64,000 bases of DNA from Filibacter tadaridae (GTDB lineage: Bacteria > Bacillota > Bacilli > Bacillales_A > Planococcaceae), in the NCBI RefSeq assembly GCF_900609045.1, contig NZ_UXAV01000020.1, positions 62,001-126,000 of the forward strand, read 5' to 3'. The translations under genes were made by a program, and so were the position numbers. Below are positions 1 through 9,039 of the stretch, piece after piece. Position 1 is the first letter of the stretch; the number at the start of each line of letters is the position of its first letter. The notes under the pieces are model-generated. The model worked only from the letters and a program-made list of their open reading frames with translations. It searched no databases and was not told where the DNA came from.

Positions 1-2
1 AT

Positions 3-281
3 TTGGCTGAATACCTCGCCCCGGGGTTAACAACTTCCCCGCAAGGCTCTGCTATCATGCAAAACGGTCAACGAGTTTGGGCTACGTATGACATGGCGGA
101 TGTAGATTCGGATATCTTCCCTGAGATTGGGATGGACTTTGAAAAATCCAACCCAACAGCCGCTACCTGCAATCCTATTGGACAAGCTGATTGTAAAGTC
201 GTTTCCATGCAAGATCTTCTTGTATTCGGTACGGAATGGATTGAGAAGAGTCGAAAAGAAAGTTTGTTAGAATCCAAGTGA
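3..281 (+). CDS. Aminoglycoside N(3)-acetyltransferase family protein, C-terminal part
   Basis: The reading frame is open to the left edge, so only about the last 93 residues are present and the true start is outside the window. The order of motifs (GLTTSPQGSA, then W.TYDMADVDSDIFPEIG, then a closing DLLVFGTEWIEKS helix) is that of the C-terminus of AAC(3)/YokD family enzymes, which acetylate the 3-amino group of 2-deoxystreptamine aminoglycosides using acetyl-CoA. The active-site part is not visible, so real aminoglycoside activity cannot be judged; chromosomal homologues in Bacillales often have unknown substrates. It converges on the trp operon and shares a bidirectional terminator with it. 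Family assignment is from motif memory, not from a search. Confidence 0.8.
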   Translation: MAEYLAPGLTTSPQGSAIMQNGQRVWATYDMADVDSDIFPEIGMDFEKSNPTAATCNPIGQADCKVVSMQDLLVFGTEWIEKSRKESLLESK

Positions 282-323
282 AATGGCTACCAGCAAAGAT
301 CTAGGCAACCCGCAATCCCGTAT

Positions 324-370
324 GAAAATGCCTTTCCCCATGTTTTATCGACATGGGAAAAGGCATTTTC
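324..370. terminator. Bidirectional intrinsic terminator
   Basis: A perfect 19-bp stem (324-342 with 352-370) around a 9-nt loop, beginning GAAAATGCC and ending GGCATTTTC, so each strand has a U-rich tail. It sits between the ends of the convergent AAC(3)-like gene and trpA. Confidence 0.9.
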
Positions 371-379
371 TTATCTAAC

Positions 380-1147
380 CTATGCATTGACAAGGGCTTT
401 TACTCCAGCCAAATCTTGTCGATGAAATGCATCTACAATCGCGCTTCCAACGATGACACCGTCCGCCAACCCGCCAATTGCACGTACCTGTTCAGGTGTC
501 GATATGCCAAATCCTGCAAGCACCGGTACGGGACTTACCGCCTTTAAGTGTTCAAAATGAAGGGCAAGATTATCTTCGAATTCATTCCTAACACCTGTAA
601 TGCCATTGACTGTTACCGCGTAAATGAACCCCTCGCCAGTAGCCGTGATTTTTTGAATACGTTCGTTCGGACTAGTTAATGACACAAGTGGAACGAGCGC
701 GATACCCGATCCGTCTAGTGCACTCCGCAATAACCCGCTTTCTTCTAACGGTAAATCGGGGATGATTAAACCGCCTAGCCCAATACGACGGCAGTCCTCG
801 ACGAACTCACCGATGCCATAGCGTAAAACCGGATTCAAATAAGTCATGATGATAAGGGGGATCCTTATTTCATTTCCAATAGCAGTAAGCTCTTCCACCA
901 CCGAGCGAAGCGTCACCCCATGTGCTAACGCTCGTTCCCCTGCTTGTTGAATAACGGGGCCATCCGCCACTGGATCGGAGAATGGAATACCGATTTCGAT
1001 TGCCGTCACGCCGGCTTCTTGGAGAAATAATAAGTTATCCTTTAGCGTGTGAAGTCCGTCGTCGCCTGCCATTATATAAGGGATAAATGCTTTCTCACCT
1101 CTTCCAATGCATGCATTGATTGCTTTTGTCAGCATCATTTCAGTCAT
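380..1147 (-). CDS. trpA: Tryptophan synthase alpha chain
   Basis: 255 residues, normal TrpA length. It cleaves indole-3-glycerol phosphate to indole and glyceraldehyde 3-phosphate and passes indole to TrpB through a tunnel. The TIM-barrel landmarks are visible: the catalytic Glu in [17 protein letters not shown] (near residue 50), the catalytic Asp in [14 protein letters not shown], and the phosphate-binding GFGIS near residue 210. The ATG overlaps the trpB stop in an ATGA arrangement and its GGAGGT ribosome site lies inside the end of trpB, so the two are translationally coupled. It is the last gene of the operon; terminator at 324-370 follows. Confidence 0.97.
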   Translation of the reverse strand: MTEMMLTKAINACIGRGEKAFIPYIMAGDDGLHTLKDNLLFLQEAGVTAIEIGIPFSDPVADGPVIQQAGERALAHGVTLRSVVEELTAIGNEIRIPLIIMTYLNPVLRYGIGEFVEDCRRIGLGGLIIPDLPLEESGLLRSALDGSGIALVPLVSLTSPNERIQKITATGEGFIYAVTVNGITGVRNEFEDNLALHFEHLKAVSPVPVLAGFGISTPEQVRAIGGLADGVIVGSAIVDAFHRQDLAGVKALVNA

Positions 1148-2355
1148 TTTACGCTACCTCCTAGTGCGTCCCGCACAGTTTGGACATCTTTATCGCCCCG
1201 CCCTGAAAGACAAATAACGAGGATTTCATCTTTTGCCATGTCTTCTGCCAACTTGACTGCATAACTAACTGCATGAGCACTTTCAAGGGCAGGGATGATT
1301 CCTTCTTTTTCTGCTAATAACTGAAGGCCTTCTAGGGCACCTTTATCTGTTACGGATGTATACTTTACCCGACCAATATCGTGCAGATGGCAATGTTCCG
1401 GTCCAGCTGCTGGATAGTCAAGCCCTGCTGAAATGGAATGTGCCTCCTGTATCATTCCGTCGTCATCTTGCAGGATATACATATATGCCCCGTGAAGGAC
1501 ACCCTCCTTTCCATCCGCAATCGCCGCCGCATGAAGACCCGTTTCGATTCCGCTGCCCGCCGCCTCAACGCCGTACAATGCGACTTCTTCATCTTCTAAA
1601 AACGGATGGAACATACCGATTGCGTTGCTACCACCACCAATGCATGCAACAATCGCATTCGGCAAACACCCTTCTTTTTCAAGTATTTGCCGTCTCGTTT
1701 CCACACCGATAACGCGTTGGAAATCACGTACAATCCGCGGGAATGGATGGGGACCAAGTGCAGAGCCCAAAATATAATGTGTATCCTCCACATTCGACAC
1801 CCAGTAGCGCAATGCTTCATTGACTGCGTCTTTCAGTGTCCCTGCCCCTTTTTCGACTGAAACGACTTTCGCTCCAAGCAATTCCATTCGAAAGACATTC
1901 AATTCTTGCCTACGAATGTCTTCTGCACCCATAAAGACGACGCATTCGAGATCGAACAATGCACATACTGTCGCCGTTGCAACACCGTGTTGACCGGCGC
2001 CGGTTTCTGCAACAATCTTCTTTTTGCCCATCCGCATTGCAAGTAATGCTTGTCCGATGGTGTTATTGATTTTGTGGGCGCCGGTATGATTCAAATCTTC
2101 CCGCTTCAAGTAAATCTTGGCCCCACCCGCTTCTTTTGTAAGCCTTTCTGCAAAATAGAGCGGATTTTCACGTCCTACAAAGTCCTTCAAATAGTAGTTC
2201 ATGTCATCGATGAAGGACGGATCTACAATCGCTTCATCGTACGCAGTCTCCAATTCAATAAGTGCCTGCATTAATGTTTCCGGTACAAACTGTCCACCAA
2301 ACTTACCGTATCGACCTACTTGCTCTGTTCGTTCCACACTCGCTGATTTCACCAT
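1144..2355 (-). CDS. trpB: Tryptophan synthase beta chain
   Basis: 403 residues, usual TrpB length. It condenses indole with L-serine in a pyridoxal-phosphate-dependent reaction. The PLP lysine is in [13 protein letters not shown] (about residue 95), and the phosphate-binding loop [10 protein letters not shown] is present near residue 240. N-terminus [16 protein letters not shown] is the standard family start. Three bases separate it from trpF upstream and it overlaps trpA by four bases, so it is one of the tightly packed genes of trpEDCFBA. Confidence 0.97.
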   Translation of the reverse strand: MVKSASVERTEQVGRYGKFGGQFVPETLMQALIELETAYDEAIVDPSFIDDMNYYLKDFVGRENPLYFAERLTKEAGGAKIYLKREDLNHTGAHKINNTIGQALLAMRMGKKKIVAETGAGQHGVATATVCALFDLECVVFMGAEDIRRQELNVFRMELLGAKVVSVEKGAGTLKDAVNEALRYWVSNVEDTHYILGSALGPHPFPRIVRDFQRVIGVETRRQILEKEGCLPNAIVACIGGGSNAIGMFHPFLEDEEVALYGVEAAGSGIETGLHAAAIADGKEGVLHGAYMYILQDDDGMIQEAHSISAGLDYPAAGPEHCHLHDIGRVKYTSVTDKGALEGLQLLAEKEGIIPALESAHAVSYAVKLAEDMAKDEILVICLSGRGDKDVQTVRDALGGSVK

Positions 2356-2358
2356 TAC

Positions 2359-2973
2359 TCATCTCTCCTCGTCTTTGACTGCGCGCACAAATGCGCGGAT
2401 CAACTGCATATCTTTTTCTCCATTTCTCTCTACTCCACTTGAAACGTCCACCATATAAGGCTTCACTTGACGTATCGCTTCACCGACATTATCCGCGTTT
2501 AGACCACCTGCAAGAATCCGCTTATCCAGAGGGATTGTCACATCCTGAACCAACCGCCAATCGAATCGTTCACCGCTGCCGCCTTTATAGTCTTTCCCTG
2601 GTGTGTCAAATAGAAAATAATCCACGTCAAATCGTTTTGCCGACCCGACATCCTCACTACGTTGAATTGCTAATGCTTTAATAGAAGGAAGTCCAATTTT
2701 CTTAATGAATTCCGGTGCTTCATCACCATGGTATTGGACGTAATCGAGCGGTACTTCATGAAAAGTGCGCTCGATTTCTTCACTGGATTCGTCAACGAAA
2801 ATGCCCACCTTTAGGACGCTTGAAGGGATACTCTGTGCAAGCTCCTTCGCTTTTTCAACCGTTATACGACGTTTGCTTGGTGCGAAAACGAATCCGATTG
2901 CATCCGCTCCTACTTCGACAGCAACTTTCACATGTTCCATTTCCATCAACCCACATATTTTCACTTTCGTCAT
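2359..2973 (-). CDS. trpF: Phosphoribosylanthranilate isomerase
   Basis: 204 residues. It converts N-(5'-phosphoribosyl)anthranilate to its carboxyphenylamino-deoxyribulose phosphate isomer. The N-terminal KVKICGL contains the catalytic Cys, DAIGFVFAPSKR follows, and the phosphate-site LAGGLNADNV plus VDVSSGVE with the catalytic Asp are near the C-terminus. It is a separate gene here, not fused to trpC. Four-base overlap with the trpC end (2970-2973) implies coupling. Confidence 0.96.
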   Translation of the reverse strand: MTKVKICGLMEMEHVKVAVEVGADAIGFVFAPSKRRITVEKAKELAQSIPSSVLKVGIFVDESSEEIERTFHEVPLDYVQYHGDEAPEFIKKIGLPSIKALAIQRSEDVGSAKRFDVDYFLFDTPGKDYKGGSGERFDWRLVQDVTIPLDKRILAGGLNADNVGEAIRQVKPYMVDVSSGVERNGEKDMQLIRAFVRAVKDEER

Positions 2974-3758
2974 CGGGCAGTTCCCGTCAAATCAAGTTGT
3001 AGCGACCGCATCGTGTTTCGCACATTTCCGCTAGTCATAAGTGACTCCCCTACAAGGACTGCTTTCGCCCCTGCATTTGCCACTCGTAATGCATCTTCGC
3101 GATTCACAATGCCACTTTCGCTAATGAGTACACGTTTTTCATCAAACGGAAAAATAGAGGCAATTTCCTCTGTCCTCGCGATATCCACTTCAAAAGTGCG
3201 AAGGTCACGATTGTTTACGCCGATTATGTTCGCACCTACCGCAAAGGCCCGATCGAGCTCCTCGTTATCATGAACTTCCACCAACACTTCAAGGCCCAAT
3301 TGCACCGCATATGTGTATAATTTCATCAGTTCCACTTCACTGAGCGCCGCCACAATGAGAAGGATTACAGAGGCACCTGCCTGTTTTGCACGATCGATTT
3401 GTACTGGGTGGATGATAAAGTCCTTACACAAAATCGGTACAGGCACCACTTTTGCAACAGCCGCCAAGTCGTCAAATGAACCCTTGAAAAACGGTGTATC
3501 CGTCAGAACCGAAATGCACGTTGCACCTGCGTCAACATACTGGAGCGCTTGTTCAATCGGGTTCACCCCTTCGGCAATAGGCCCTTTCGAAGGCGAAGCG
3601 CGTTTCATCTCAGCGATAATGCACAATTGGTCCGCCTTGTATAATGCGTCGAATAATAAAGGACGGGAAATGGCCGTTCCTTGTATGATTTCTCCAGCAG
3701 AAAGCAGGCGATCTACTTCATGCCGTTTCGTTTCCAATATGTCATCCAGAATCGTCAT
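2970..3758 (-). CDS. trpC: Indole-3-glycerol-phosphate synthase
   Basis: 262 residues. It closes the indole ring with loss of CO2. Signature segments are IIAEMKRASPSKGPI near residue 50 (catalytic Lys), LCKDFIIHPVQI (catalytic Lys at about 110), IGVNNRDLRTFEVD and LISESGI. The start codon overlaps the end of trpD by four bases (3755-3758). Family length is normal and no damage is seen. Confidence 0.96.
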   Translation of the reverse strand: MTILDDILETKRHEVDRLLSAGEIIQGTAISRPLLFDALYKADQLCIIAEMKRASPSKGPIAEGVNPIEQALQYVDAGATCISVLTDTPFFKGSFDDLAAVAKVVPVPILCKDFIIHPVQIDRAKQAGASVILLIVAALSEVELMKLYTYAVQLGLEVLVEVHDNEELDRAFAVGANIIGVNNRDLRTFEVDIARTEEIASIFPFDEKRVLISESGIVNREDALRVANAGAKAVLVGESLMTSGNVRNTMRSLQLDLTGTAR

Positions 3759-4786
3759 CTTGCCACCGCCTCCTGACCAATTTTCCCACTGAATGCAACA
3801 ACTGCATTCAATTTCTCGAGTGCTTTGCCTGACAAAATACTTTCTATTGCACGTTTAACGCCTTCTTGAATCGTTGCCGTTTGCCCATTTGCAAATAATC
3901 CGATACCCGCATTGAATACGACAGTATCGAAGTGCGGGCCCCGTTCCCCGTTTAGCACAGCCCGAATAATTGCCGCGTTTTCCAATGCATTCCCACCCCT
4001 GATTGAAGAAGGTTGTGCAGGTGTAAGTCCCACATCATCGGCCGTTAACGAAAACGGAATGAGATCCCCCTTGTCAAGTAAAACAAACGCATTTTGTCCC
4101 GCTAAAGAGGCTTCATCCATCCCACCGGTTCCTGAAACGACAATTGCCCGCTCTCTACCGAGCAGCTGAAGAACAGATGCATATTCCATAATGAAATCGG
4201 GACGATTGATACCTGTAAACTGTGTTTTCAAGGCAACGGGATTCGTCAACGGACCCACAAGATTGAAAATAGTCGGTTTCCCGATTTGCTGTCGCACTGC
4301 GTTGATTCGCTTTATTTTCGGATGTACATTCGGTGCATACAGGAAAGTAATTCCTTCCTGACGAAGCAACTCTGCCGTCTCTTGTGCTGTAAGGTCGGAA
4401 CGGATGCCCAATGCTTCCAAGACATCATGACTACCGGCCTTGCTAGAAATTTTTCGGTTGCCGTGTTTTGCTACAATCACACCCGCACCCGCCAATACAA
4501 ACGCCGATGTAGTGCTAATATTAAAGCTGTTGGAACCATCGCCGCCCGTACCACAGTTATCCATATAATCTCCAAATGGTATGTTCAAGTCGATTGCAAA
4601 AGATTTCATGACAGACGCAAGTGCAGCGACTTCACAGGCCGTCTCTCCCTTTTCCGATAACGCAAGTAAGAAATCCCTAATATCCTGTTCTTCCGTTTGA
4701 TCATTGAACAGTAGTGTTGCTGCATCCGTCATTTCCTCAGTCGTCAAATGCCTACCATTTACTACTATGCTAATATACCTTTCCAT
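3755..4786 (-). CDS. trpD: Anthranilate phosphoribosyltransferase
   Basis: 343 residues from the preferred ATG at 4786. It joins anthranilate and PRPP. The PRPP-binding CGTGGDGSNSFNIST (about residue 80) and KHGNRKISSKAGSHDVLEALG are intact. Two ATGs compete: 4792 lies only two bases after the GAGGAG site, while 4786 has a spacing of about eight, so 4786 is chosen. This is the only junction in the operon not coupled by overlap: about 55 bases, mostly a pentamer repeat, lie between trpE and trpD. No trpG is present, as in B. subtilis, where the glutamine amidotransferase is shared with folate synthesis and encoded elsewhere. Confidence 0.96.
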   Translation of the reverse strand: MERYISIVVNGRHLTTEEMTDAATLLFNDQTEEQDIRDFLLALSEKGETACEVAALASVMKSFAIDLNIPFGDYMDNCGTGGDGSNSFNISTTSAFVLAGAGVIVAKHGNRKISSKAGSHDVLEALGIRSDLTAQETAELLRQEGITFLYAPNVHPKIKRINAVRQQIGKPTIFNLVGPLTNPVALKTQFTGINRPDFIMEYASVLQLLGRERAIVVSGTGGMDEASLAGQNAFVLLDKGDLIPFSLTADDVGLTPAQPSSIRGGNALENAAIIRAVLNGERGPHFDTVVFNAGIGLFANGQTATIQEGVKRAIESILSGKALEKLNAVVAFSGKIGQEAVAR

Positions 4787-4795
4787 CCTCATCTC

Positions 4796-4828
4796 TCCTC
4801 TTCTCTTCTCTTCTCTTCTCTTCTCTTC
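4796..4828. repeat. Pentanucleotide tandem repeat (TTCTC)n between trpE and trpD
   Basis: Five exact copies of TTCTC at 4801-4825 plus a partial copy, preceded by CTCCTC. On the coding strand this is a purine-only GAGAA run that merges with the trpD Shine-Dalgarno site, so repeat number could change ribosome loading on trpD. Confidence 0.9.
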
Positions 4829-4841
4829 ACATCTTCACGCT

Positions 4842-6215
4842 TTACTCAACTATTTCCAGTAATGACCGTGCTTTATTGACCGTCTCCATGTATTCGCTAG
4901 TCGGATCGGAATCACGAACAATCCCCGCTCCCGCCTGCACATAAGCCTTACCTTTTTTTAATAGCATCGTTCTAATGGTCAACGCAAAATCAATAGAGCC
5001 ATTGAGCCCGATATAGCCGATTGCCCCACCATAAATGCCGCGTTGCATTTTTTCCAGCTCATCAATCAATTCCATCGCCCGCCTTTTCGGCGAACCTGAT
5101 ACTGTTCCCGCGGGCAGACAGGTTTTCAGCGCATCCAACGCGTGCAAGCCTTGCGCCAATGTCCCTTCTACCTCCGACACAAGATGCATGACGTGTTCAT
5201 AACGGACTGTTTCCATATAGTTTGAAACGCTTATGGAACCCGGATTGCAAATAGAAGTCATTTCCTTTTTACTTAATGCAACCAACATATCGTGTTCCAA
5301 TCGTTCTTTCGGGTCCGCACGCAATTGTCGTTCAAGCTCCATATCTTCCGTCCCATTGATTCCCCGTCTCCGCGTCCCTGCAATCGGGTTCGTCATCACT
5401 TTGCCATTCGTCACACCTACGAGGCTTTCTGGTGACGTACCAATTACAGTATGGTCATCGAATTCCATATAGTACATATACGGAGATGGATTTTGCTTTC
5501 TCAGTTTACGGTAGACTGAAAATGGATTCCCTTTGAAATCGGCTTCCAATCTTCTAGAGAGTACAATCTGTTCAACTTCTTCATTTCCGATATATGTTTT
5601 TGCTTTATATACCATTTCCTCAAATGTTTGTTGTGTCACGGAACTTTCATAAGCAGACATTGTGAAATCCGATTCTTCCTCAAGCGAACCAGTCAGTATC
5701 CGTTCTGCCAATGCATCCAGATCAGGCGTTTCATGTTCCGGATTAATCGCAGTATGCAACAATGTCACTTCATTCAATAAATGATCGAAAATGACGACCG
5801 TATCATAGATATTGAAGTAGGCATCCGGTAATCCAAGACCATCAGCCAGATCCTTTCCCTCTTCCCTGGTTGCCCCGTACCCGACATAGCCGACTGCACC
5901 GCCAATGAACGGAAAATCCATTACATCCGCGATACGCGGCATCAACCTTTTTAAAAGTGTAAACAATTCACCTTCATGCACGTATTTCTTTCCAGAACCA
6001 TATATATATTCCTCAATTTGTCCATTTCCCCCGCGATAGGATTTCAACGGATCCATACCCATGAATGAATAGCGCCCCGAACCTTCCTTCTGTGATGAAC
6101 TTTCCAACAAAAAACGTTGCTTACCTTGCATTCTTCGGAATATCACTATTGGTGTCAGACAATCCCCATCCACCTTTTTCATCGTCGTCCGTAAACCTAT
6201 TTGCTCTGTATGCAT
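4842..6215 (-). CDS. trpE: Anthranilate synthase component I
   Basis: 457 residues from the ATG at 6215. It makes anthranilate from chorismate with ammonia supplied by the TrpG/PabA subunit, which is not in this window. The tryptophan feedback motif FLLESSS is present near residue 40, and the chorismate-binding C-terminal half is intact (ESLVGV, PIAGTRRRG, LPAGTVSGSPKRRAME, AGAGIVRDSDPTSEY). The open frame runs 53 codons further upstream, but that part is the T-box terminator region, and the GGAG site at a seven-base spacing supports 6215. Expression is expected to depend on uncharged tRNA-Trp. Confidence 0.96.
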   Translation of the reverse strand: MHTEQIGLRTTMKKVDGDCLTPIVIFRRMQGKQRFLLESSSQKEGSGRYSFMGMDPLKSYRGGNGQIEEYIYGSGKKYVHEGELFTLLKRLMPRIADVMDFPFIGGAVGYVGYGATREEGKDLADGLGLPDAYFNIYDTVVIFDHLLNEVTLLHTAINPEHETPDLDALAERILTGSLEEESDFTMSAYESSVTQQTFEEMVYKAKTYIGNEEVEQIVLSRRLEADFKGNPFSVYRKLRKQNPSPYMYYMEFDDHTVIGTSPESLVGVTNGKVMTNPIAGTRRRGINGTEDMELERQLRADPKERLEHDMLVALSKKEMTSICNPGSISVSNYMETVRYEHVMHLVSEVEGTLAQGLHALDALKTCLPAGTVSGSPKRRAMELIDELEKMQRGIYGGAIGYIGLNGSIDFALTIRTMLLKKGKAYVQAGAGIVRDSDPTSEYMETVNKARSLLEIVE

Positions 6216-6246
6216 CTCAAATCTCCTCGTCTCGGCTATTTTTGGG

Positions 6247-6616
6247 TATAAAAAAAGCCCTCTGCAAAAGGACAGATAAGTCCGATTGCAGAGGACGGGT
6301 TTAACCGCGTTGCCACCTCTAATTGAAGCGTTTCCGCTTCCTCTTGGCGCACCTATCGAATAGGTACACCCCATAACGTGGGGTTAAGCGTCCTAGTTAC
6401 CGAATTCATTACGAATATCGTTAAACAGGCTCTCATAAGTCCATTCACACCAACCGCAAATCAGTTTCCACCACCCACTGACTCTCTGTAATCGCATATC
6501 GGTGCTACTTCTCTTATTCAATAATTTCTCAGCTATGCTCTTCTACTCTCAGCTCGTCTGCTCCGTGGGCGGTACCGCTATCGGTACCTCCTGCCCGTCT
6601 CTCGAACAAAAAAGTT
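6247..6616 (-). promoter_or_regulatory. Tryptophan T-box leader with antiterminator and terminator
   Basis: Reading the minus strand, the leader carries the T-box core AGGTGGCAACGCGG (6305-6318), followed by a terminator with stem 6259-6267/6286-6294 and a U-run. In Stem I the sequence GAAUGGAC gives a UGG specifier codon (complement of 6441-6443), i.e. tryptophan. The UGGC inside the T-box bulge fits a GCCA tRNA 3' end, as expected for a tRNA-Trp with discriminator G. An AGUA motif near 6505 fits the Stem I loop E. A further hairpin built on two self-complementary GGTACC blocks lies near the 5' end (about 6567-6596). Confidence 0.93.
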
Positions 6617-6622
6617 ACTCTT

Positions 6623-6651
6623 ATCTTAATACGAAGAAAAGTGTTTGTCAA
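6623..6651 (-). promoter_or_regulatory. Sigma-A promoter of the trp operon
   Basis: TTGACA (complement of 6646-6651), 17-bp spacer, TAAGAT (complement of 6623-6628). It places the transcript start near 6616, just upstream of the T-box leader. Confidence 0.8.
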
Positions 6652-6743
6652 CCTCTTCAGTCATTTCAGTTATTTCAAGTTGTTCCATTCGTCAGCAGCA
6701 GGCAGTTAAAATAAGGAAACGAGCAGCACGGAACCCCACACTT

Positions 6744-6772
6744 TTGAACATTCCCGGCCAAAGCGCTACAAT
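6744..6772 (+). promoter_or_regulatory. Sigma-A promoter of the rluF-like gene
   Basis: TTGAAC at 6744-6749, 17-bp spacer, TACAAT at 6767-6772, followed by a short leader to the ATG at 6807. Confidence 0.7.
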
Positions 6773-6806
6773 GGAAATAAGAAATTTACCAGAAAAGGTG
6801 ACCTCA

Positions 6807-7511
6807 ATGCGGATCAATAAATATTTAAGTGAGGCGGGAATCGTTTCTCGCCGTGGCGCAGATAAGTGGATTGAAGATGGACGTGTAAAGATAAATGGCC
6901 AACTAGCCAAGTTAGGCAGTAAAGTGGAAGATGGCGACGAAGTATATGTAGACGGAAAACCCATAAAAACGGAACAACAACTTGTCTATATCGCTCTCAA
7001 TAAACCTGTCGGCATCACAAGCACGACTGAGCGCCATATTGAAGGCAACGTTGTCGACTTCGTAAACCATCCCCTCCGTATTTTTCATATCGGACGACTC
7101 GACAAAGATTCCGACGGATTGCTTCTTTTGACGAATGACGGAGATATTGTCAATGAAATCTTGCGTGAAGAACATGGTCATGAAAAGGAATACATTGTAA
7201 TAGTTGACCGTCCAATCACGAAATCATTTATAGACAATATGGAATCAGGCGTCGATATTCTTGGTACAACAACAAAGCCATGTAAAGTGAAGCAACTAGG
7301 CCCTCGCAAATTCAATCTTACGTTGACACAAGGGTTGAACCGCCAAATCCGTCGCATGTGTTCTGCACTTGGCTATACTGTACAAAGATTGCAACGTACA
7401 CGGATTTTGAATATCCATCTTGATAACCTCCCAATCGGGAAATGGCGTGATTTAACTGAGGATGAATTGCAAGGGTTGTTCAACATGCTCAGCTATGGAC
7501 CGAAACGCTGA
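6807..7511 (+). CDS. rluF: 23S rRNA pseudouridine synthase, RluF/RluB type
   Basis: 234 residues. An N-terminal S4 RNA-binding domain ([19 protein letters not shown], residues 1-60) is followed by the RsuA-type catalytic domain with the Asp-containing [17 protein letters not shown] (near residue 105) and [12 protein letters not shown] in the C-terminal part. Such enzymes isomerise a uridine in 23S rRNA. Length and the short linker resemble RluF (U2604 in E. coli numbering) more than RluB, but the exact target is inference. The upstream in-frame ORF extension is ignored because AGGTGA lies five bases from 6807 and a good promoter ends at 6772. Monocistronic. Confidence 0.9.
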   Translation: MRINKYLSEAGIVSRRGADKWIEDGRVKINGQLAKLGSKVEDGDEVYVDGKPIKTEQQLVYIALNKPVGITSTTERHIEGNVVDFVNHPLRIFHIGRLDKDSDGLLLLTNDGDIVNEILREEHGHEKEYIVIVDRPITKSFIDNMESGVDILGTTTKPCKVKQLGPRKFNLTLTQGLNRQIRRMCSALGYTVQRLQRTRILNIHLDNLPIGKWRDLTEDELQGLFNMLSYGPKR

Positions 7512-7515
7512 TTTT

Positions 7516-7563
7516 AAAAAAGCTGTTCCACACGGGGATTCCCAGTTGTGGAACAGCTTTTAT
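7516..7563. terminator. Bidirectional intrinsic terminator
   Basis: Stem AAAAGCTGTTCCAC / GTGGAACAGCTTTT around a 15-nt loop, with T-rich tails on both sides. It separates the convergent rluF-like gene and the amino-acid ABC operon. Confidence 0.9.
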
Positions 7564-7593
7564 CATTACTTAACAGGAGGTACTGTCTGCTAA

Positions 7594-8319
7594 TTAAACA
7601 TCTACCATTTCTAAAAACTGTCTAGTTCGTTCGTTTTCCGAATGGTTAAAAAAGATCTCAGGTTTTGCGTCTTCTATAATACGGCCCTCGTCAAGCATGA
7701 TGATGCGATCCGCTACTTCTTTTGCGAACTTCATCTCATGAGTAACGACGACCATTGTCATGCCTTCATTTGCCAGGTCCTGCATGACTTGGAGCACTTC
7801 CCCGACAAGTTCAGGGTCGAGTGCGGATGTCGGTTCATCGAATAGAAGCGCTTTTGGTTCCATCGCGAGTGCCCGTGCAATGGCGACGCGTTGCTTTTGT
7901 CCACCTGATAATTTACCCGGATAGACGTCGGCTTTATCGGATAGACCGACTTTCTCCAGTATGGCATATGCTTCTTTTTCTGCTTGTTTCTTATTTATCT
8001 TCTTGACAATAATTGGAGCTTCAGCAACGTTCTCAAGCACCGTCTTATGCGGAAATAAGTTAAAGTGCTGGAACACCATACCGACTTCTGCACGTACTTT
8101 TGATAAATCATCTTTTTTGTGATTTACTTTCCGTCCGTCGACTGTAATCTCACCTTCATCCAACATTTCGAGGAAGTTCATACAGCGAAGGAGTGTACTT
8201 TTCCCTGACCCACTTACACCGATTAGCACGACGACCTCGCCGGCTTCTACGTCTATGTCGATTCCTTTTAGCACCTCAAGGTCATCGAAGGATTTGTGAA
8301 TGTTTTTTCCTGTCAGCAT
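7594..8319 (-). CDS. Polar amino-acid ABC transporter, ATP-binding protein
   Basis: 241 residues, the usual GlnQ/HisP size. Walker [10 protein letters not shown] near residue 35, Q-loop [16 protein letters not shown] typical of the polar amino-acid (PAAT) subfamily, signature LSGGQKQR, Walker [14 protein letters not shown] and the H-loop VTHEM are all intact. It powers uptake by the permease and lipoprotein encoded immediately upstream in the same minus-strand operon (order: binding protein, permease, ATPase). The substrate, such as glutamine, arginine or cystine, cannot be fixed from sequence alone. AGGAGGGG lies five bases before the ATG. Confidence 0.95.
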   Translation of the reverse strand: MLTGKNIHKSFDDLEVLKGIDIDVEAGEVVVLIGVSGSGKSTLLRCMNFLEMLDEGEITVDGRKVNHKKDDLSKVRAEVGMVFQHFNLFPHKTVLENVAEAPIIVKKINKKQAEKEAYAILEKVGLSDKADVYPGKLSGGQKQRVAIARALAMEPKALLFDEPTSALDPELVGEVLQVMQDLANEGMTMVVVTHEMKFAKEVADRIIMLDEGRIIEDAKPEIFFNHSENERTRQFLEMVDV

Positions 8320-8334
8320 CTATTCCCCTCCTCA

Positions 8335-9000
8335 TTATTTGTCGACATTCAATTTGTTTTCGTACCATTTCAGTAGGCCGGAGAAGATAAGTACGAGTAC
8401 AAGATAGTACAAACCGACAACTAAAAATGTTTCAAATGACTGGAATGATGCCGCCGCTTCCCGATTCGCCAGGCCGAATAGTTCCGAAACCCCTATGACG
8501 TAAACGAGAGATGAGTCTTTCAGTGTAATGATGAACTGATTCCCAAGTGGCGGGATTGCACGACGAAGTGCCTGCGGAAAGATGATTCGACGCATCGCTT
8601 GCCGACGATTCATGCCAACTGCTAGACTTGCTTCCTGCTGTCCGCGATCGATCCCCTGTATGGCACCGCGGAAAATTTCCGCTATATACGCACCGTTGTG
8701 GATACCTAACGCAATTGCACCTGCCCAGAAATTTGAAAGGACGATAATGGATGTGATTCCGTAATAAAGAAACATGATTTGAACAATAAGAGGCGTTCCC
8801 CGAATCAACGTAATATATAAGTTTGCAATTGTTTGCAGTATTTTGGATTGTGATATTTTCATCAAAGCGAACATGACACCAAATAATGTACCAATCACGA
8901 TGGCGACTGCTGTCAGTTCCAATGTGATGAGTGCTGCTTTTAAAAAACCTTCGTACGTACGCATGAATACTTCAAAAAGTGTTATGAATATATCAGGCAT
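8335..9000 (-). CDS. Polar amino-acid ABC transporter, permease
   Basis: About 221 residues with several hydrophobic segments, in the HisMQ/GlnP family. The EAA loop is visible as EIFRGAIQGIDRGQQEAS and the following LGMN-like AVGMNRRQAM. The start is taken at 9000, which gives a seven-base spacing to GAGGG; an ATG two codons earlier (9006) is too close to that site. The C-terminal part holds PPLGNQFIITLKDSSL, diagnostic of this permease family. Only one permease gene is present, so a homodimeric channel is likely. Middle gene of the three-gene operon. Confidence 0.95.
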   Translation of the reverse strand: MPDIFITLFEVFMRTYEGFLKAALITLELTAVAIVIGTLFGVMFALMKISQSKILQTIANLYITLIRGTPLIVQIMFLYYGITSIIVLSNFWAGAIALGIHNGAYIAEIFRGAIQGIDRGQQEASLAVGMNRRQAMRRIIFPQALRRAIPPLGNQFIITLKDSSLVYVIGVSELFGLANREAAASFQSFETFLVVGLYYLVLVLIFSGLLKWYENKLNVDK

Positions 9001-9039
9001 CGACATTCCCTCTTCCTGTCGTTCTTTTTGCTATATAAC

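Noticed and set aside
353-547. Plus-strand open frame over the end of trpA
   Set aside because: It overlaps the intrinsic terminator and the trpA coding region and has no ribosome site.
4842-6374. TrpE with a 53-residue N-terminal extension
   Set aside because: The extension is translated T-box and terminator sequence; the ribosome site and family length support the start at 6215.
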